A stretch of DNA of 64,000 nucleotides from contig NZ_CABUOL010000001.1 of assembly GCF_902493215.1 (NCBI RefSeq), forward strand, positions 62,001-126,000, given 5' to 3'. The notes below the pieces were generated by a model, which made no database searches, was not told the DNA's origin, and saw only the letters and a program-made list of their open reading frames with translations. Below, one piece after another: positions 1-9,137 of the stretch (positions within the stretch are counted from its first letter, which is position 1; each line of letters begins with the position of its first letter). The DNA is from an uncultured Mediterranea sp. (GTDB lineage: Bacteria > Bacteroidota > Bacteroidia > Bacteroidales > Bacteroidaceae). Both the position numbers and the translations under genes were made by a program.

Positions 1-171
1 ACATATAAAAAAATGATTCATGTCCTCAAGTCAAGAGATTGTTTCATTCAAAAGTCTTTTACTTCACGAACCGATGTAACGGGAAACCATTAAATTGTCC
101 TACTTTTTAAAATAATTACGACTTATTAAATAATTATCGGTGAAATAATTTTTTATAATCAAATTTTTACT

Positions 172-179
172 TAAGTTTG
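172..179 (+). promoter_or_regulatory. -7 promoter box of the AraC-type gene
   Basis: TAAGTTTG matches the Bacteroidota TAnnTTTG box and lies 28 nt before the start codon at 208. No clear TTTG is seen about 20 nt upstream, only a T-run. The rest of 1-207 is AT-rich and I see no gene or repeat in it. Confidence 0.45.
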
Positions 180-207
180 CGAATGCCATACAAAACAAGT
201 CACCTAT

Positions 208-708
208 ATGAAAGAAAGGTTAACATACAGAAATACACAACTGGGTATCAGCGATATAGACAATCAGCCTCCAGACCAGAACGATTGCCACAACAAAGCA
301 AACGATATCTACAACACAGAGCGTATAAAATCAATCTATGATAACTTTCTCTACATCCTAGAAGAAAAAAAGGTTTATTTAAACCCACAGATTAATTTAA
401 CAAAGCTCAGTCAATTGTTATATACCAACACTTCATATCTATCCAAAGTAATCAACATATATTTCAAATGTAACCTGAAGACTCTCCTGAATCAATACCG
501 AATTAATTACGCTAAAGAATTGCTTAAAAAAGGGACATGTAACATACAAAGTTTACCCAAGCAATGCGGATTTATCTCAAGGAGCACATTCTATGCAGCC
601 TTCACGAAATTTGAGCACATAACTCCTACAGACTATCGCGCCAAATACCATAGTAGCGAGAATTTAAAAGGACTAGAAAATAACATAAATAGATTATCAA
701 CTATTTAA
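208..708 (+). CDS. AraC-family helix-turn-helix regulator
   Basis: This 166-residue protein is probably a DNA-binding transcription regulator. Residues about 55-155 carry the AraC/XylS double helix-turn-helix: a first HTH around TNTSYLSKVIN, then a second with the family's closing pattern GFISRSTFYAAFTKFEHITPTDYR. The first 50 residues are polar and show no sensor domain or membrane segment. The protein is therefore a bare DNA-binding domain, unlike the membrane-bound hybrid regulators common in Bacteroides. Only 29 nt, with no terminator, separate it from the coiled-coil lipoprotein gene at 738, so the two may be co-transcribed or the regulator may act on its neighbours. The family is clear; target and signal are unknown. 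It could be a remnant of a longer regulator, but its own -7 box argues it is intact. Confidence 0.8.
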   Translation: MKERLTYRNTQLGISDIDNQPPDQNDCHNKANDIYNTERIKSIYDNFLYILEEKKVYLNPQINLTKLSQLLYTNTSYLSKVINIYFKCNLKTLLNQYRINYAKELLKKGTCNIQSLPKQCGFISRSTFYAAFTKFEHITPTDYRAKYHSSENLKGLENNINRLSTI

Positions 709-737
709 TTTTTTATTAATCAAACATCTTTACTATC

Positions 738-3572
738 ATGAAAAAATGGACTTATTTGATCGCTGCCGGGCTATTAGCAGGAGCGACACCGGTTTTCACC
801 GGATGTATTGACAATGATGAGCCGGAAGGTATCAGCATTTTACGAGGTGCGAAGGCGGAATTACTGAAGGCCAAAGCTGCTGTGGAGGCTGCCAAAGTAG
901 CACAAGTACAGGCAGAAGCAGCCTTATTACAAGCAAAAGCTGCTGTGGAAGAAGCTAATGCTGTAAAGATTCAAGCTGAAGCTGAAAAAATTAAGGCTGA
1001 AGCCGCTATTGCTCAGGCGAAAGCAGATTATATCAATGCCAAGACTGATGAAGCTAAAGCCAATGCACAAGCTATTATTGAAGAAAATCAAAGAATTCAA
1101 AAAGAATGGGAAGAAAAAGCAGCTCAACGCGCTGCAGAGGCAGAAGCTGCAATCAAAAAAGCTGAATACGACGCTTTGACTGCAAAAGCAAATTATGAGA
1201 TGGTTTTAGCTACATTAGCAGGTGTCAAAGACTCTAAATTGACAGGCTACAAAACTGCATTGACTGAAGCTACTACTGCTTATTATGATGCATTGGACGA
1301 TTTAGTAGAGGCCCAGAGGAAATTGAACGACTATCAAGCTAAATTCGACGAAATCGAAGAATATAAAGATCTGAATACAAGAAAACTACAAAAGCAATTA
1401 AAATTAGCAGAAGCAGCATATGCCGGCGCAGAAGCAGCGTTGGAAGCCGCAAAAACAGAATTGGAAGAGTTCCAAGCCAACAACAAGACTCAGCACAGCT
1501 TGTATGATAAGCTGGATGAAGTCAACAAAAAAAGGGAAGCACTAGACAAAGAAATAATCGAGTTGAAGATAAAAGCAGGAGAACAGATTGCTGAGTTCCT
1601 GTCTTCAGGACGCATGGCAAAAGTTTCAGAACTTCGCGAAAGTATCTACGATTTAAGAAGTGAAGAACAGACTTTGGCAGCAGTCGAATTCGATTATGGC
1701 GACGGTTCAGGCTATCCTTCATATATCAACAAGGGTATAGAGGAATTCTTAGAAGAAAGTGTATATACTTATAATGAAGAAGGGAATTATGTAAGCTATA
1801 TAGAAGCCTTAACTGCCAAGTTAAAAGAGTTCCGCAGTTGGACACGTGATGAGAACGACAATGCTTGGACAGCAGAACGCATTGTCAAACTCGAAGGTGA
1901 CCAGGCTGCAATCAAGAAACGCATAGATGAAAATCTGCTTCCTGCATGGAAAGAGGCCGTAAAAGCCTACAATACGAATAAGTATAATGAAGCAGACCCA
2001 ACTGCAATCAGCGGTTACGATGCTTTATTGAAAGAGATTACAGATGTATTCAATCCGGAAGTTGATGCGTATAATGCTGCAAAGAAAGCGGCAGCAGATG
2101 CTGATACAGAACAAGAAGATTGGGAGAAATATAACGAAATTGCAGCAGCTGCAGATGATGTTTATACCAAAGCCCAGACCGCGGCTAACGAGAAGGCTGA
2201 TGCTGCATTAGATCCTGCTACACTTAATGCAACAGTGACTGCTAAAAAGGCTGCATTGCAGAAAACAATGACAGATGCACAAGCAACATTAGATGCCGCG
2301 GAAAAGAGTTTGAATGAATATACAGGCACAGATCAAACTACACTTGCAGCATTAACCAAAGCTGTAGAAAATGCACAAAAAGCGCTACAAACTGCAACAG
2401 ACAACTACCTTGCCTATGATGAGGCAGCTGAAATAGCAGCTATTGAAAAGACTCGTAATGATGAAATCGCTACAGCATATAAAACCTATCAAGATGCTCT
2501 TCAAGCTGCAAATGATACATACATAGCCGTATGGAACAGCCCCAATGGTACAAAATATCTGAACTTAGTAGCCTTACAAACAGCTGCACAAGAAGCTGGA
2601 GAAAAGATGCAGAAGGCAGCAGAAAGCACTGTAGATAAAGCCGTTAAATACAATGAAGCCATTAGTGAATTGATGCCTATTGATTATAACGACATTTATT
2701 ATGCTGCAAATGGAGCATATGATATCGAATCAGGTTACATGGTTAGCCAAAAACTGGATATCAAAGTTTTACTGATATTAGACAAAGCTGCACTTACACA
2801 AGTAGTCATCAACCGTTCAAATGCATTGTATGGAACAGGCGCATATAGCGGAGAAAATGCTTACGGTGATTTCACTGCACGCCTAATTGAACTAACAGAA
2901 GCTGACATTAAAGAATTGATTCTAAACTTTGATGAAGACGAAGCGAAAAATCTTCATGAATATTTACTCGATTGCGATGCATTCGGCGCATGGGGCGAAT
3001 ACTTTAAATATGCAGAACAGATTCGTCTTGCCAAATCATGGCTCAACAACAGCGAACTGATTAATGCCAAGATTGCAGAAGCAGAAACAGCTCTTAATAC
3101 CGCAACCAAGACTTTTGAAGACTTAGAAGGATCTATCCAAGCCAAACAAGACGAGTACACATTGGCATATGAAACTCTGATTGCTGACATCGAAACGCTG
3201 CAAGAACCTGTTGAAAACAAACAGAACGAATATGCGCCTCTGAATGTTTTGTATCGTACCTATAATCAGGCAATACAAGATTATATCGCCGCCGGCGAAA
3301 GCGTATGGTCTGCAGAAACACTTGAGAACTATATCAATCTGATTTTAAAGCCTGCAGTACAAAGTGCTGAAAACGAACTGTTCAATGCAGAAACAGAACT
3401 GATGCAAGCCCAAAAGAATCTTGAAGACTGGAATAGTGGCAATCTCACTACTTTGGAAACTTACAAGAGACAAGTAGAAGATGCTCAGAACAAGGTCGAT
3501 CGTAAGAAAGAAGCATTGGATAAGGCACAAGCAGCTTTGGAATCTATGATTGCACAGTTATCAGCTGAATAA
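738..3572 (+). CDS. Large Ala-rich coiled-coil surface lipoprotein
   Basis: This 944-residue protein has a lipoprotein signal peptide with lipobox TGC at Cys23. The following IDNDE is acidic, like the Bacteroidota lipoprotein export signal that sends lipoproteins to the cell surface. Residues about 35-150 form an almost unbroken heptad-like helix rich in Ala, Lys, Glu and Gln (repeats such as AKAAVEAAK, AEAEKIKAEAA). Further coiled-coil blocks lie at about 165-290, 480-640 and 780-940, with less regular stretches between them. No enzymatic motif is seen. The outer-membrane barrel gene starts 22 nt downstream, so the two probably form one transcription unit and may act together as a long fibre or spacer with its anchor. 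The lipoprotein and coiled-coil calls are firm; the function is unknown. Confidence 0.8.
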   Translation: MKKWTYLIAAGLLAGATPVFTGCIDNDEPEGISILRGAKAELLKAKAAVEAAKVAQVQAEAALLQAKAAVEEANAVKIQAEAEKIKAEAAIAQAKADYINAKTDEAKANAQAIIEENQRIQKEWEEKAAQRAAEAEAAIKKAEYDALTAKANYEMVLATLAGVKDSKLTGYKTALTEATTAYYDALDDLVEAQRKLNDYQAKFDEIEEYKDLNTRKLQKQLKLAEAAYAGAEAALEAAKTELEEFQANNKTQHSLYDKLDEVNKKREALDKEIIELKIKAGEQIAEFLSSGRMAKVSELRESIYDLRSEEQTLAAVEFDYGDGSGYPSYINKGIEEFLEESVYTYNEEGNYVSYIEALTAKLKEFRSWTRDENDNAWTAERIVKLEGDQAAIKKRIDENLLPAWKEAVKAYNTNKYNEADPTAISGYDALLKEITDVFNPEVDAYNAAKKAAADADTEQEDWEKYNEIAAAADDVYTKAQTAANEKADAALDPATLNATVTAKKAALQKTMTDAQATLDAAEKSLNEYTGTDQTTLAALTKAVENAQKALQTATDNYLAYDEAAEIAAIEKTRNDEIATAYKTYQDALQAANDTYIAVWNSPNGTKYLNLVALQTAAQEAGEKMQKAAESTVDKAVKYNEAISELMPIDYNDIYYAANGAYDIESGYMVSQKLDIKVLLILDKAALTQVVINRSNALYGTGAYSGENAYGDFTARLIELTEADIKELILNFDEDEAKNLHEYLLDCDAFGAWGEYFKYAEQIRLAKSWLNNSELINAKIAEAETALNTATKTFEDLEGSIQAKQDEYTLAYETLIADIETLQEPVENKQNEYAPLNVLYRTYNQAIQDYIAAGESVWSAETLENYINLILKPAVQSAENELFNAETELMQAQKNLEDWNSGNLTTLETYKRQVEDAQNKVDRKKEALDKAQAALESMIAQLSAE

Positions 3573-3594
3573 ACAACCCATTAACTGAACTAAA

Positions 3595-4479
3595 ATGATT
3601 AAGAAACTTTGCACAATCTTATTGTCTGTTGCACTTGTTGCGCCTCTTGGGGCGCAACAAGCCAACTACGGCCAAAAAGAGGGTGTAGTGTTTGCTCCCC
3701 AAAAAGGTCAGTGGCAAGTGTCGTTGATATTAGGTAACAGCAGCCCGTTCTACAACGAGAACACAGGTTCTTACCTTCTTCCCAACTACACCAACACAGA
3801 AGGCTCGGTAGGACTTCCCAATGGAAGCTCCAACGAATCGGGCGAACTGGGTGCCTACCTGAACATCAATGGATTCAACAACAATAGTTTGGTCAACATT
3901 GTCGGTTTACAAGGCAAGTATTTCTTGACTGATGCATGGGAACTCAACCTCGCATTCGGTATGAATATCGGCATTACTCCCAAAAAGGACTACGTTGAAG
4001 GAGACTACGAAACCGTACCTGATATGATAATCCCGGAACAGAAATACATCAATGCTCAAATGACCAACAACTGGTATGTATCCGTAGGATCTGACTACTA
4101 TTTTGAAACGAGCAATCCACGCATTCACCCTTATTTGGGAGCTGTAGCAGGCTTCCAGATGGCGAGAATTGAAACGACAGAACCTTATACAGGTAAAATG
4201 TATGTCGACGGCGAAGATGATGATGAAGAAGGCCTTCCTGAACAAGTATATTTAGCTGCAGGAAAAGCCGGACAAATGTATGGTATCAAAGGCGCAGCTG
4301 TAGCCGGTGTGGAATACAGTCTGGCGAAAGGTTTGATTATTGGTTTGGAATTTCAACCTGTATCTTACCGCTATGACATTATACAGATTTGCCCCAAAGG
4401 ATTCGACAAATACAACGTGTCGCATCACAACATCAAGATATTCGACATGCCTGTATTAAAGTTTGGTTTCAGATTCTGA
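3595..4479 (+). CDS. Outer-membrane beta-barrel protein
   Basis: This 294-residue protein has a Sec signal peptide ending near LGAQQA at about residue 21. The mature part alternates polar and aromatic residues in strands (for example WELNLAFGMNIGI, WYVSVGSDYYF, LIIGLEFQPVSYRYDI) and ends in FGFRF. A C-terminal aromatic is the usual barrel-assembly signal. An acidic loop (DGEDDDEE) near residue 205 is likely exposed. No TonB box or plug domain is present, so it looks like a small eight- to ten-stranded barrel. It lies 22 nt after the coiled-coil lipoprotein gene and is followed by a hairpin terminator, which makes 208-4479 a probable operon. Its ligand or partner is unknown. Confidence 0.75.
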   Translation: MIKKLCTILLSVALVAPLGAQQANYGQKEGVVFAPQKGQWQVSLILGNSSPFYNENTGSYLLPNYTNTEGSVGLPNGSSNESGELGAYLNINGFNNNSLVNIVGLQGKYFLTDAWELNLAFGMNIGITPKKDYVEGDYETVPDMIIPEQKYINAQMTNNWYVSVGSDYYFETSNPRIHPYLGAVAGFQMARIETTEPYTGKMYVDGEDDDEEGLPEQVYLAAGKAGQMYGIKGAAVAGVEYSLAKGLIIGLEFQPVSYRYDIIQICPKGFDKYNVSHHNIKIFDMPVLKFGFRF

Positions 4480-4515
4480 AAGTAAAAAACGTTTTACAAG
4501 CAACGTAATTAATGG

Positions 4516-4559
4516 AAGAAAGGCGGTCATACTAACACCATTAGCAGGCCGCCTTTCTT
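4516..4559 (+). terminator. Hairpin terminator after the barrel gene
   Basis: An 11-bp perfect stem (AAGAAAGGCGG at 4516-4526 with its complement at 4549-4559) ends in TTTCTT but lacks a long T-run. It lies 37 nt after the barrel stop codon and 17 nt before the next start. Confidence 0.6.
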
Positions 4560-4576
4560 AATAAAAAAAGAACAAA

Positions 4577-5164
4577 ATGAAAAATAAGCTTTTGCTTTTA
4601 CTATTAATATGCACAGGTATAGGGTTTACCTGTTGCAACAGCAACAAAACAAATATATCAGACAATTGTATTGTAAATGTAAAAATTGGCATTCCGCAAT
4701 ACACAACAGCATATCTACTCAATGATAATGATCAAACATTGGATACTCTGGATATTACCAATATGACTATATCTTTTGAGCGGAACGATACTGCATCAAT
4801 GCCCTATATCGCTGTTATCCGGTTGAGCAATCCAACGGATTCAATTGACATACTATCCATGCCCGTTATTATTGAACCAGGAGAAATCAATATAAATATC
4901 AGCGAATATGTAACCGTACAAGGGACGAACTTAAACCTGAGACTTCAGGAATTCTTAAACGGACTACAAGCAACACACGATAGTATCAAACTAATGAAAG
5001 ACATACAAGTGGAAAAGATTAAAACCAAATTCTCCGAATTCTATCGGCAGCAAATTCTTATGAACAAAGATAACGTGCTAGGAAAATACATCTATAAAAG
5101 CTATGGTATACATTTGACCGAAACAGACAACAGCCTGGTAAATGCACAATTAACTACCGACTAA
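4577..5164 (+). CDS. DUF4369-type lipoprotein, lacking a thioredoxin domain
   Basis: This 195-residue lipoprotein has a signal peptide ending in FTCC, with the lipid-attachment Cys at about residue 19 or 20. The mature N-terminal half resembles DUF4369, the beta-sandwich usually found ahead of a TlpA-type thioredoxin domain in Bacteroides. A helical stretch follows (about 125-175). The thioredoxin domain and its CxxC are absent because the frame stops at 5164, so the protein is either a short family form or a truncated one. Base composition is clearly more AT-rich than parC downstream. A rho-independent terminator at 5303 closes the unit. Function is unknown; a role in envelope redox or stress is only family inference. 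Confidence 0.6.
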   Translation: MKNKLLLLLLICTGIGFTCCNSNKTNISDNCIVNVKIGIPQYTTAYLLNDNDQTLDTLDITNMTISFERNDTASMPYIAVIRLSNPTDSIDILSMPVIIEPGEININISEYVTVQGTNLNLRLQEFLNGLQATHDSIKLMKDIQVEKIKTKFSEFYRQQILMNKDNVLGKYIYKSYGIHLTETDNSLVNAQLTTD

Positions 5165-5170
5165 AAAAAT

Positions 5171-5281
5171 ATGTGGGTACATTACGATTCAACAAGATGG
5201 AAAAATGAATATGAACAAGAACTTACTAACTTAAAATCGTTCAAAACTCCCCATAAGTTCTCTCTCAATTATAACAGGTAA
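5171..5281 (+). CDS. Possible 36-residue peptide
   Basis: ATG at 5171 opens a 37-codon frame that begins MWVHYDSTRWKNEYEQELTN and ends six nt before nothing but the terminator region. It is polar, with no signal peptide or membrane segment, and starts six nt after the DUF4369 stop. It lies before the same terminator. It could be a real small peptide, chance, or the decayed remainder of a longer gene. Confidence 0.2.
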   Translation: MWVHYDSTRWKNEYEQELTNLKSFKTPHKFSLNYNR

Positions 5282-5302
5282 TCACTCACTGCAATTACCT
5301 AC

Positions 5303-5345
5303 AGAGCATCAACCCATGCAAAAGGGGACTGATGCTCTTTTTTAT
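5303..5345 (+). terminator. Rho-independent terminator
   Basis: A nine-bp perfect stem (AGAGCATCA at 5303-5311 with its complement at 5330-5338) is followed by a T-run at 5338-5343. It ends the 4577-5281 unit. Between here and the parC promoter at 5513 I see no other feature. Confidence 0.85.
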
Positions 5346-5512
5346 AAGAAATAACTTTAAACAACATTAAAGCCACAAAACATTCTCTTTAAGTAAACAC
5401 AGTCTATGACAAAAATGCACAAAAACAAATATGTCCATCATAAAGGAATCCATCGCTTTGAGCAGAATAACTGATAGTTCACCACATACGAACGAAAAAA
5501 CGCCGCTATTCA

Positions 5513-5544
5513 TTTGTCAATGCGCCTACCTTTTGCTATTTTTG
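5513..5544 (+). promoter_or_regulatory. parC promoter
   Basis: TTTG at 5513-5516, a 20-nt spacer and TATTTTTG at 5537-5544 fit the Bacteroidota promoter exactly. It lies downstream of an upstream in-frame ATG at 5514. That shows translation of parC must start at the later ATG (5586). Confidence 0.8.
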
Positions 5545-5585
5545 CCAGCAACGAAAAATCGACGACAGCATACGGACCAAGCAAT

Positions 5586-8258
5586 ATGAGCGAAGACTTT
5601 GACAAGAACCTGGAAGAACAGGACAGCCTGAACGAAGGCAAGGAGGAACATTCGGACTACAAACCCGCCGACACGAAGGACGAAAACGTGAAGCATCAAC
5701 TGAGCGGCATGTACCAGAACTGGTTTCTGGACTATGCCTCGTACGTGATACTGGAGCGTGCCGTGCCCCATATCATGGACGGACTGAAGCCCGTGCAACG
5801 GCGTATCCTGCATTCCATGCGGCGCATGGAGGACGGGCGATACAACAAGGTGGCCAACATCGTGGGCCACACCATGCAGTTCCACCCCCACGGCGACGCC
5901 TCCATCGGCGACGCACTGGTGCAGCTGGGACAGAAGGATCTCCTGATAGACTGCCAGGGTAACTGGGGAAACATCCTGACGGGCGACAGCGCCGCCGCTC
6001 CCCGTTACATCGAAGCCCGCCTCTCGAAGTTTGCCCTCGACGTGGTGTTCAATCCCAAGACCACCGAGTGGAAGCTGTCCTACGACGGCCGCAACCGCGA
6101 ACCGGTCACCCTGCCCGTCAAATTCCCCTTGCTGCTGGTGCAGGGCGTGGAAGGTATTGCCGTCGGCCTTTCGTCCAAAATTCTGCCGCACAACTTCAAC
6201 GAGCTGTGCGACGCCGCCGTCAGCTACCTGCACGGCGAGGACTTCCGCCTCTATCCCGACTTCCAGACGGGAGGCAGCATCGACGTGTCGAAGTACAACG
6301 ACGGTGAGCGCGGCGGCTCGGTGCGCGTACGTTCGCGCATCGAGAAGGTGGACAACAAGACTCTGGCCGTCCGCGAGATACCTTACGGCAAGACCGTGGC
6401 CAGCGTGTGCGACTCCATTGTGAAGGCCAGCGAGAAGGGCAAAATCAAGATACGCAAGGTGGAAGACCTGACGTCGGGCAACGTCGAGATACTGGTGCAT
6501 CTGACGCCAGGAACCTCGTCGGACAAGACCATCGACGCCCTCTATGCCTTCACCGACTGCGAGGTGAGCATCTCGCCCAACTGCTGCGTCATCGACGACC
6601 GCAAGCCCCACTTCCTCACCGTGAGCGACGTGCTGCGCAAGTCGGTGGACAACACACGCGACCTGCTGCGCCGAGAACTGGAAATACACCGCGACGAGGT
6701 GCGCGAAAGCCTGCACTTCGCCTCGCTCGAAAAAATATTCATCGAAGAACGCATCTATAAGGACAAGGAATTCGAACAGGCCAAGAACATGGACGCCGCC
6801 TGCGAGCACATCGACCTGCGCCTGACGCCCTACTATCCGCAGTTCATCCGCGAGGTGACGAAGGATGACATCCTCCGCCTGATGGAAATCAAGATGGCCC
6901 GCATTCTGAAGTTCAACTCCGACAAGGCCGAGGAACAGATAGCCCGCATGAAGGCCGACATCGAGGAGACCGAACGCCATCTGGCCAACCTCGTAGAATA
7001 CACCGTCGACTGGTTCCGCATGCTCAAGGAGAAGTATGGCAAGAACTTCCCCCGCCGCACGGAGCTGCGCAATTTCGACACCATCGACTCCACCAAGGTC
7101 ATCGAGGCCAACGAGAAGCTCTACATCAACCGCGAAGAAGGTTTCATCGGTACCAGCCTGAAGAAGGACGAGTTCCTGGCCAACTGCTCGAACCTGGACG
7201 ACGTCATCCTCTTCTTCCGCGACGGACGCTACCTCATCACGCCTGTGGCCGACAAGAAATTCGTGGGCAAGAACATCCTTTACGCCAACGTCTTCAAGAA
7301 AAACGACAAGCGCACCATCTACAACGTGTGCTACCGCGACGGCAAGAACGGGACGACCTACATCAAGCGCTTTGCCGTGACGTCCATCATCCGCGACCGC
7401 GAGTACGACGTAACGCAAGGTACGCCCGACTCCAAAATCATGTACTTCAGCGCCAACCCCAACGGTGAGGCCGAAATCATCAAGGTCACGCTGAAGCCCA
7501 ACCCGCGCATCCGCAAGATCATCTTCGAAGAAGACTTCAGCCGGATAGGCATCAAGGGGCGCCAGGCCATCGGCAACATGCTGACACGCAACCCTGTACA
7601 CAAGATTACGCTGAAGCAGCGCGGCGGCTCCACGCTGGGCGGACGCAAGGTGTGGTTCGACCGCGATGTGCTCCGCCTCAACTATGACGGCCGCGGCGAG
7701 TTTCTGGGCGAATACCAGAGCGACGAACTCATCCTCGTGGTGCTGAACAACGGCGACTTCTATACCACCAACTTCGACGTGAACAACCACTACGAGGACG
7801 GCATCCGCATCATGGAGAAGTTCGACCCGAACAAAGTATGGACAGCCGTGCTCTACGATGCCGACCAGCAGAACTACCCCTACATCAAGCGTTTCTGCTT
7901 CGAGGCAGGCAGCCGCAAGCAGAACTACCTGGGCGACAACAAGAACAGCAAGCTCATCCTGCTGACCGACGAATACTATCCGCGACTGGAAGTGGTGTTC
8001 GGCGGGCACGACAGCTTCCGCGAACCGATGGTCATCGAGGCCGACGAGTTCATCGCCGTCAAAGGCTTCAAGGCCAAGGGCAAGCGACTGACAACCTATA
8101 CAATCGACACCATCAACGAACTGGAACCGACCCGCCAGCCCGAACCACAACCCGTCGCCGAAGAACCTGAAGAGGAACCCGAGAACCTGGACCCCGATCA
8201 GGACAAGAGCGAAGGAGACATACTGGACGAACTGACGGGGCAGATGAAACTGTTCTGA
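5586..8258 (+). CDS. parC: DNA topoisomerase IV subunit A
   Basis: This 890-residue protein is the DNA-breaking and rejoining subunit of topoisomerase IV, which with ParE unlinks replicated chromosomes. The winged-helix/tower core spans about residues 40-480. It includes the quinolone-region motif HPHGDASIGDA (100-110) and the active-site tyrosine at about 141 in AAAPRYIEARLS. A beta-pinwheel C-terminal domain follows, with an acidic Glu/Pro-rich tail. The GyrA-box QRRGGKG is absent, which favours ParC over GyrA. The start was set to 5586 because the promoter lies inside the longer frame. The residue matching E. coli GyrA Ser83 is Ala105, while the Asp87 equivalent is kept (Asp109). It begins a three-gene unit with 8289 and 9134. 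Confidence 0.93.
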   Translation: MSEDFDKNLEEQDSLNEGKEEHSDYKPADTKDENVKHQLSGMYQNWFLDYASYVILERAVPHIMDGLKPVQRRILHSMRRMEDGRYNKVANIVGHTMQFHPHGDASIGDALVQLGQKDLLIDCQGNWGNILTGDSAAAPRYIEARLSKFALDVVFNPKTTEWKLSYDGRNREPVTLPVKFPLLLVQGVEGIAVGLSSKILPHNFNELCDAAVSYLHGEDFRLYPDFQTGGSIDVSKYNDGERGGSVRVRSRIEKVDNKTLAVREIPYGKTVASVCDSIVKASEKGKIKIRKVEDLTSGNVEILVHLTPGTSSDKTIDALYAFTDCEVSISPNCCVIDDRKPHFLTVSDVLRKSVDNTRDLLRRELEIHRDEVRESLHFASLEKIFIEERIYKDKEFEQAKNMDAACEHIDLRLTPYYPQFIREVTKDDILRLMEIKMARILKFNSDKAEEQIARMKADIEETERHLANLVEYTVDWFRMLKEKYGKNFPRRTELRNFDTIDSTKVIEANEKLYINREEGFIGTSLKKDEFLANCSNLDDVILFFRDGRYLITPVADKKFVGKNILYANVFKKNDKRTIYNVCYRDGKNGTTYIKRFAVTSIIRDREYDVTQGTPDSKIMYFSANPNGEAEIIKVTLKPNPRIRKIIFEEDFSRIGIKGRQAIGNMLTRNPVHKITLKQRGGSTLGGRKVWFDRDVLRLNYDGRGEFLGEYQSDELILVVLNNGDFYTTNFDVNNHYEDGIRIMEKFDPNKVWTAVLYDADQQNYPYIKRFCFEAGSRKQNYLGDNKNSKLILLTDEYYPRLEVVFGGHDSFREPMVIEADEFIAVKGFKAKGKRLTTYTIDTINELEPTRQPEPQPVAEEPEEEPENLDPDQDKSEGDILDELTGQMKLF

Positions 8259-8288
8259 CGTACGAAAAGCAAAATTGAATGAACTGAG

Positions 8289-9137
8289 ATGATGAACCAC
8301 AAACTGACAGGAATCATGGCAGGCCTGCTCCTGACCGCCGGGAACCTGACGGCACAGACACCCGCAGATTCCATCACCCTGAACGACCCGACCCGCTACG
8401 TCACCCGCGCCACCCTCTACGGCGTGGGTGCGGCCAACATGTACGACACCTACCTGTCGCCACAAGAGTATCAAGGCATTGAGTTCCGCCTCTCGCGCGA
8501 AAGCATGCGCATGACCCGCTGGGCCGACGGAAACCTTTCGCGCCAAAGCTTTTTCCAGGGCTATGTGAACTACACCCACAACCACGTGGACAACAACAAT
8601 ACCCTCTCCGCGCTGGTCAACTGGAACTATGGCCTGCATTACCACTTCCGCCTGACCGACCACTTCCGCCTGCTGGCCGGCGGACTGGCCGACCTGAACG
8701 GCGGCTTCGTCTATAACCTGCACAACGGCAACAATCCGGCTTCAGCGCGGGCTTACGTCAACCTCGACGCTTCCGTCATGGCCATCTGGGACCTGCGCAT
8801 CAAGCGCTATCCCATCACCCTGCGCTATCAGGCCAATCTGCCTGTCATGGGCGTGATGTTCTCGCCCCACTACGGGCAGTCCTACTACGAAATCTTCTCG
8901 CTGGGTCATGCCGACGGTGTGGTACGCTTCACCTCGCTCCACAACCAGCCTTCCCTGCGCCAGATGCTCACCGCCGACCTGCCCATAGGACGGATGAAGA
9001 TGCGCCTGGCCTACGTATGGGACGCCCAGCAGTCCAGCATCAACGAACTGAGGACACACGCCTATTCGCATGTGTTCATGGTAGGTTTCGTCAAGGAATT
9101 CTACCTATTGTCCAACAAGAAAAAGCACTCCTTATGA
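8289..9137 (+). CDS. DUF3316-like secreted barrel protein
   Basis: This 282-residue protein has a signal peptide ending near NLTAQTPA (about residue 24). The mature region is rich in aromatic, alternating strands (YGLHYHFRLTDHFRLLAGG, ITLRYQANLPVMGVMF, HVFMVGFVKEFYLL), consistent with an outer-membrane or periplasmic beta structure. It resembles the Bacteroides DUF3316 family. The gene starts 30 nt after parC and overlaps the S41 protease gene by ATGA, so the three are probably co-transcribed. No catalytic motif is seen and its role is unknown. Confidence 0.65.
   Translation: MMNHKLTGIMAGLLLTAGNLTAQTPADSITLNDPTRYVTRATLYGVGAANMYDTYLSPQEYQGIEFRLSRESMRMTRWADGNLSRQSFFQGYVNYTHNHVDNNNTLSALVNWNYGLHYHFRLTDHFRLLAGGLADLNGGFVYNLHNGNNPASARAYVNLDASVMAIWDLRIKRYPITLRYQANLPVMGVMFSPHYGQSYYEIFSLGHADGVVRFTSLHNQPSLRQMLTADLPIGRMKMRLAYVWDAQQSSINELRTHAYSHVFMVGFVKEFYLLSNKKKHSL

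Noticed and set aside
5526..8723. A 1065-codon open frame on the minus strand across parC
   Set aside because: It mirrors parC codon bias, reads as low-complexity Val/Ala/His-rich protein with no domain, and has no promoter or ribosome site. It is an antisense shadow.
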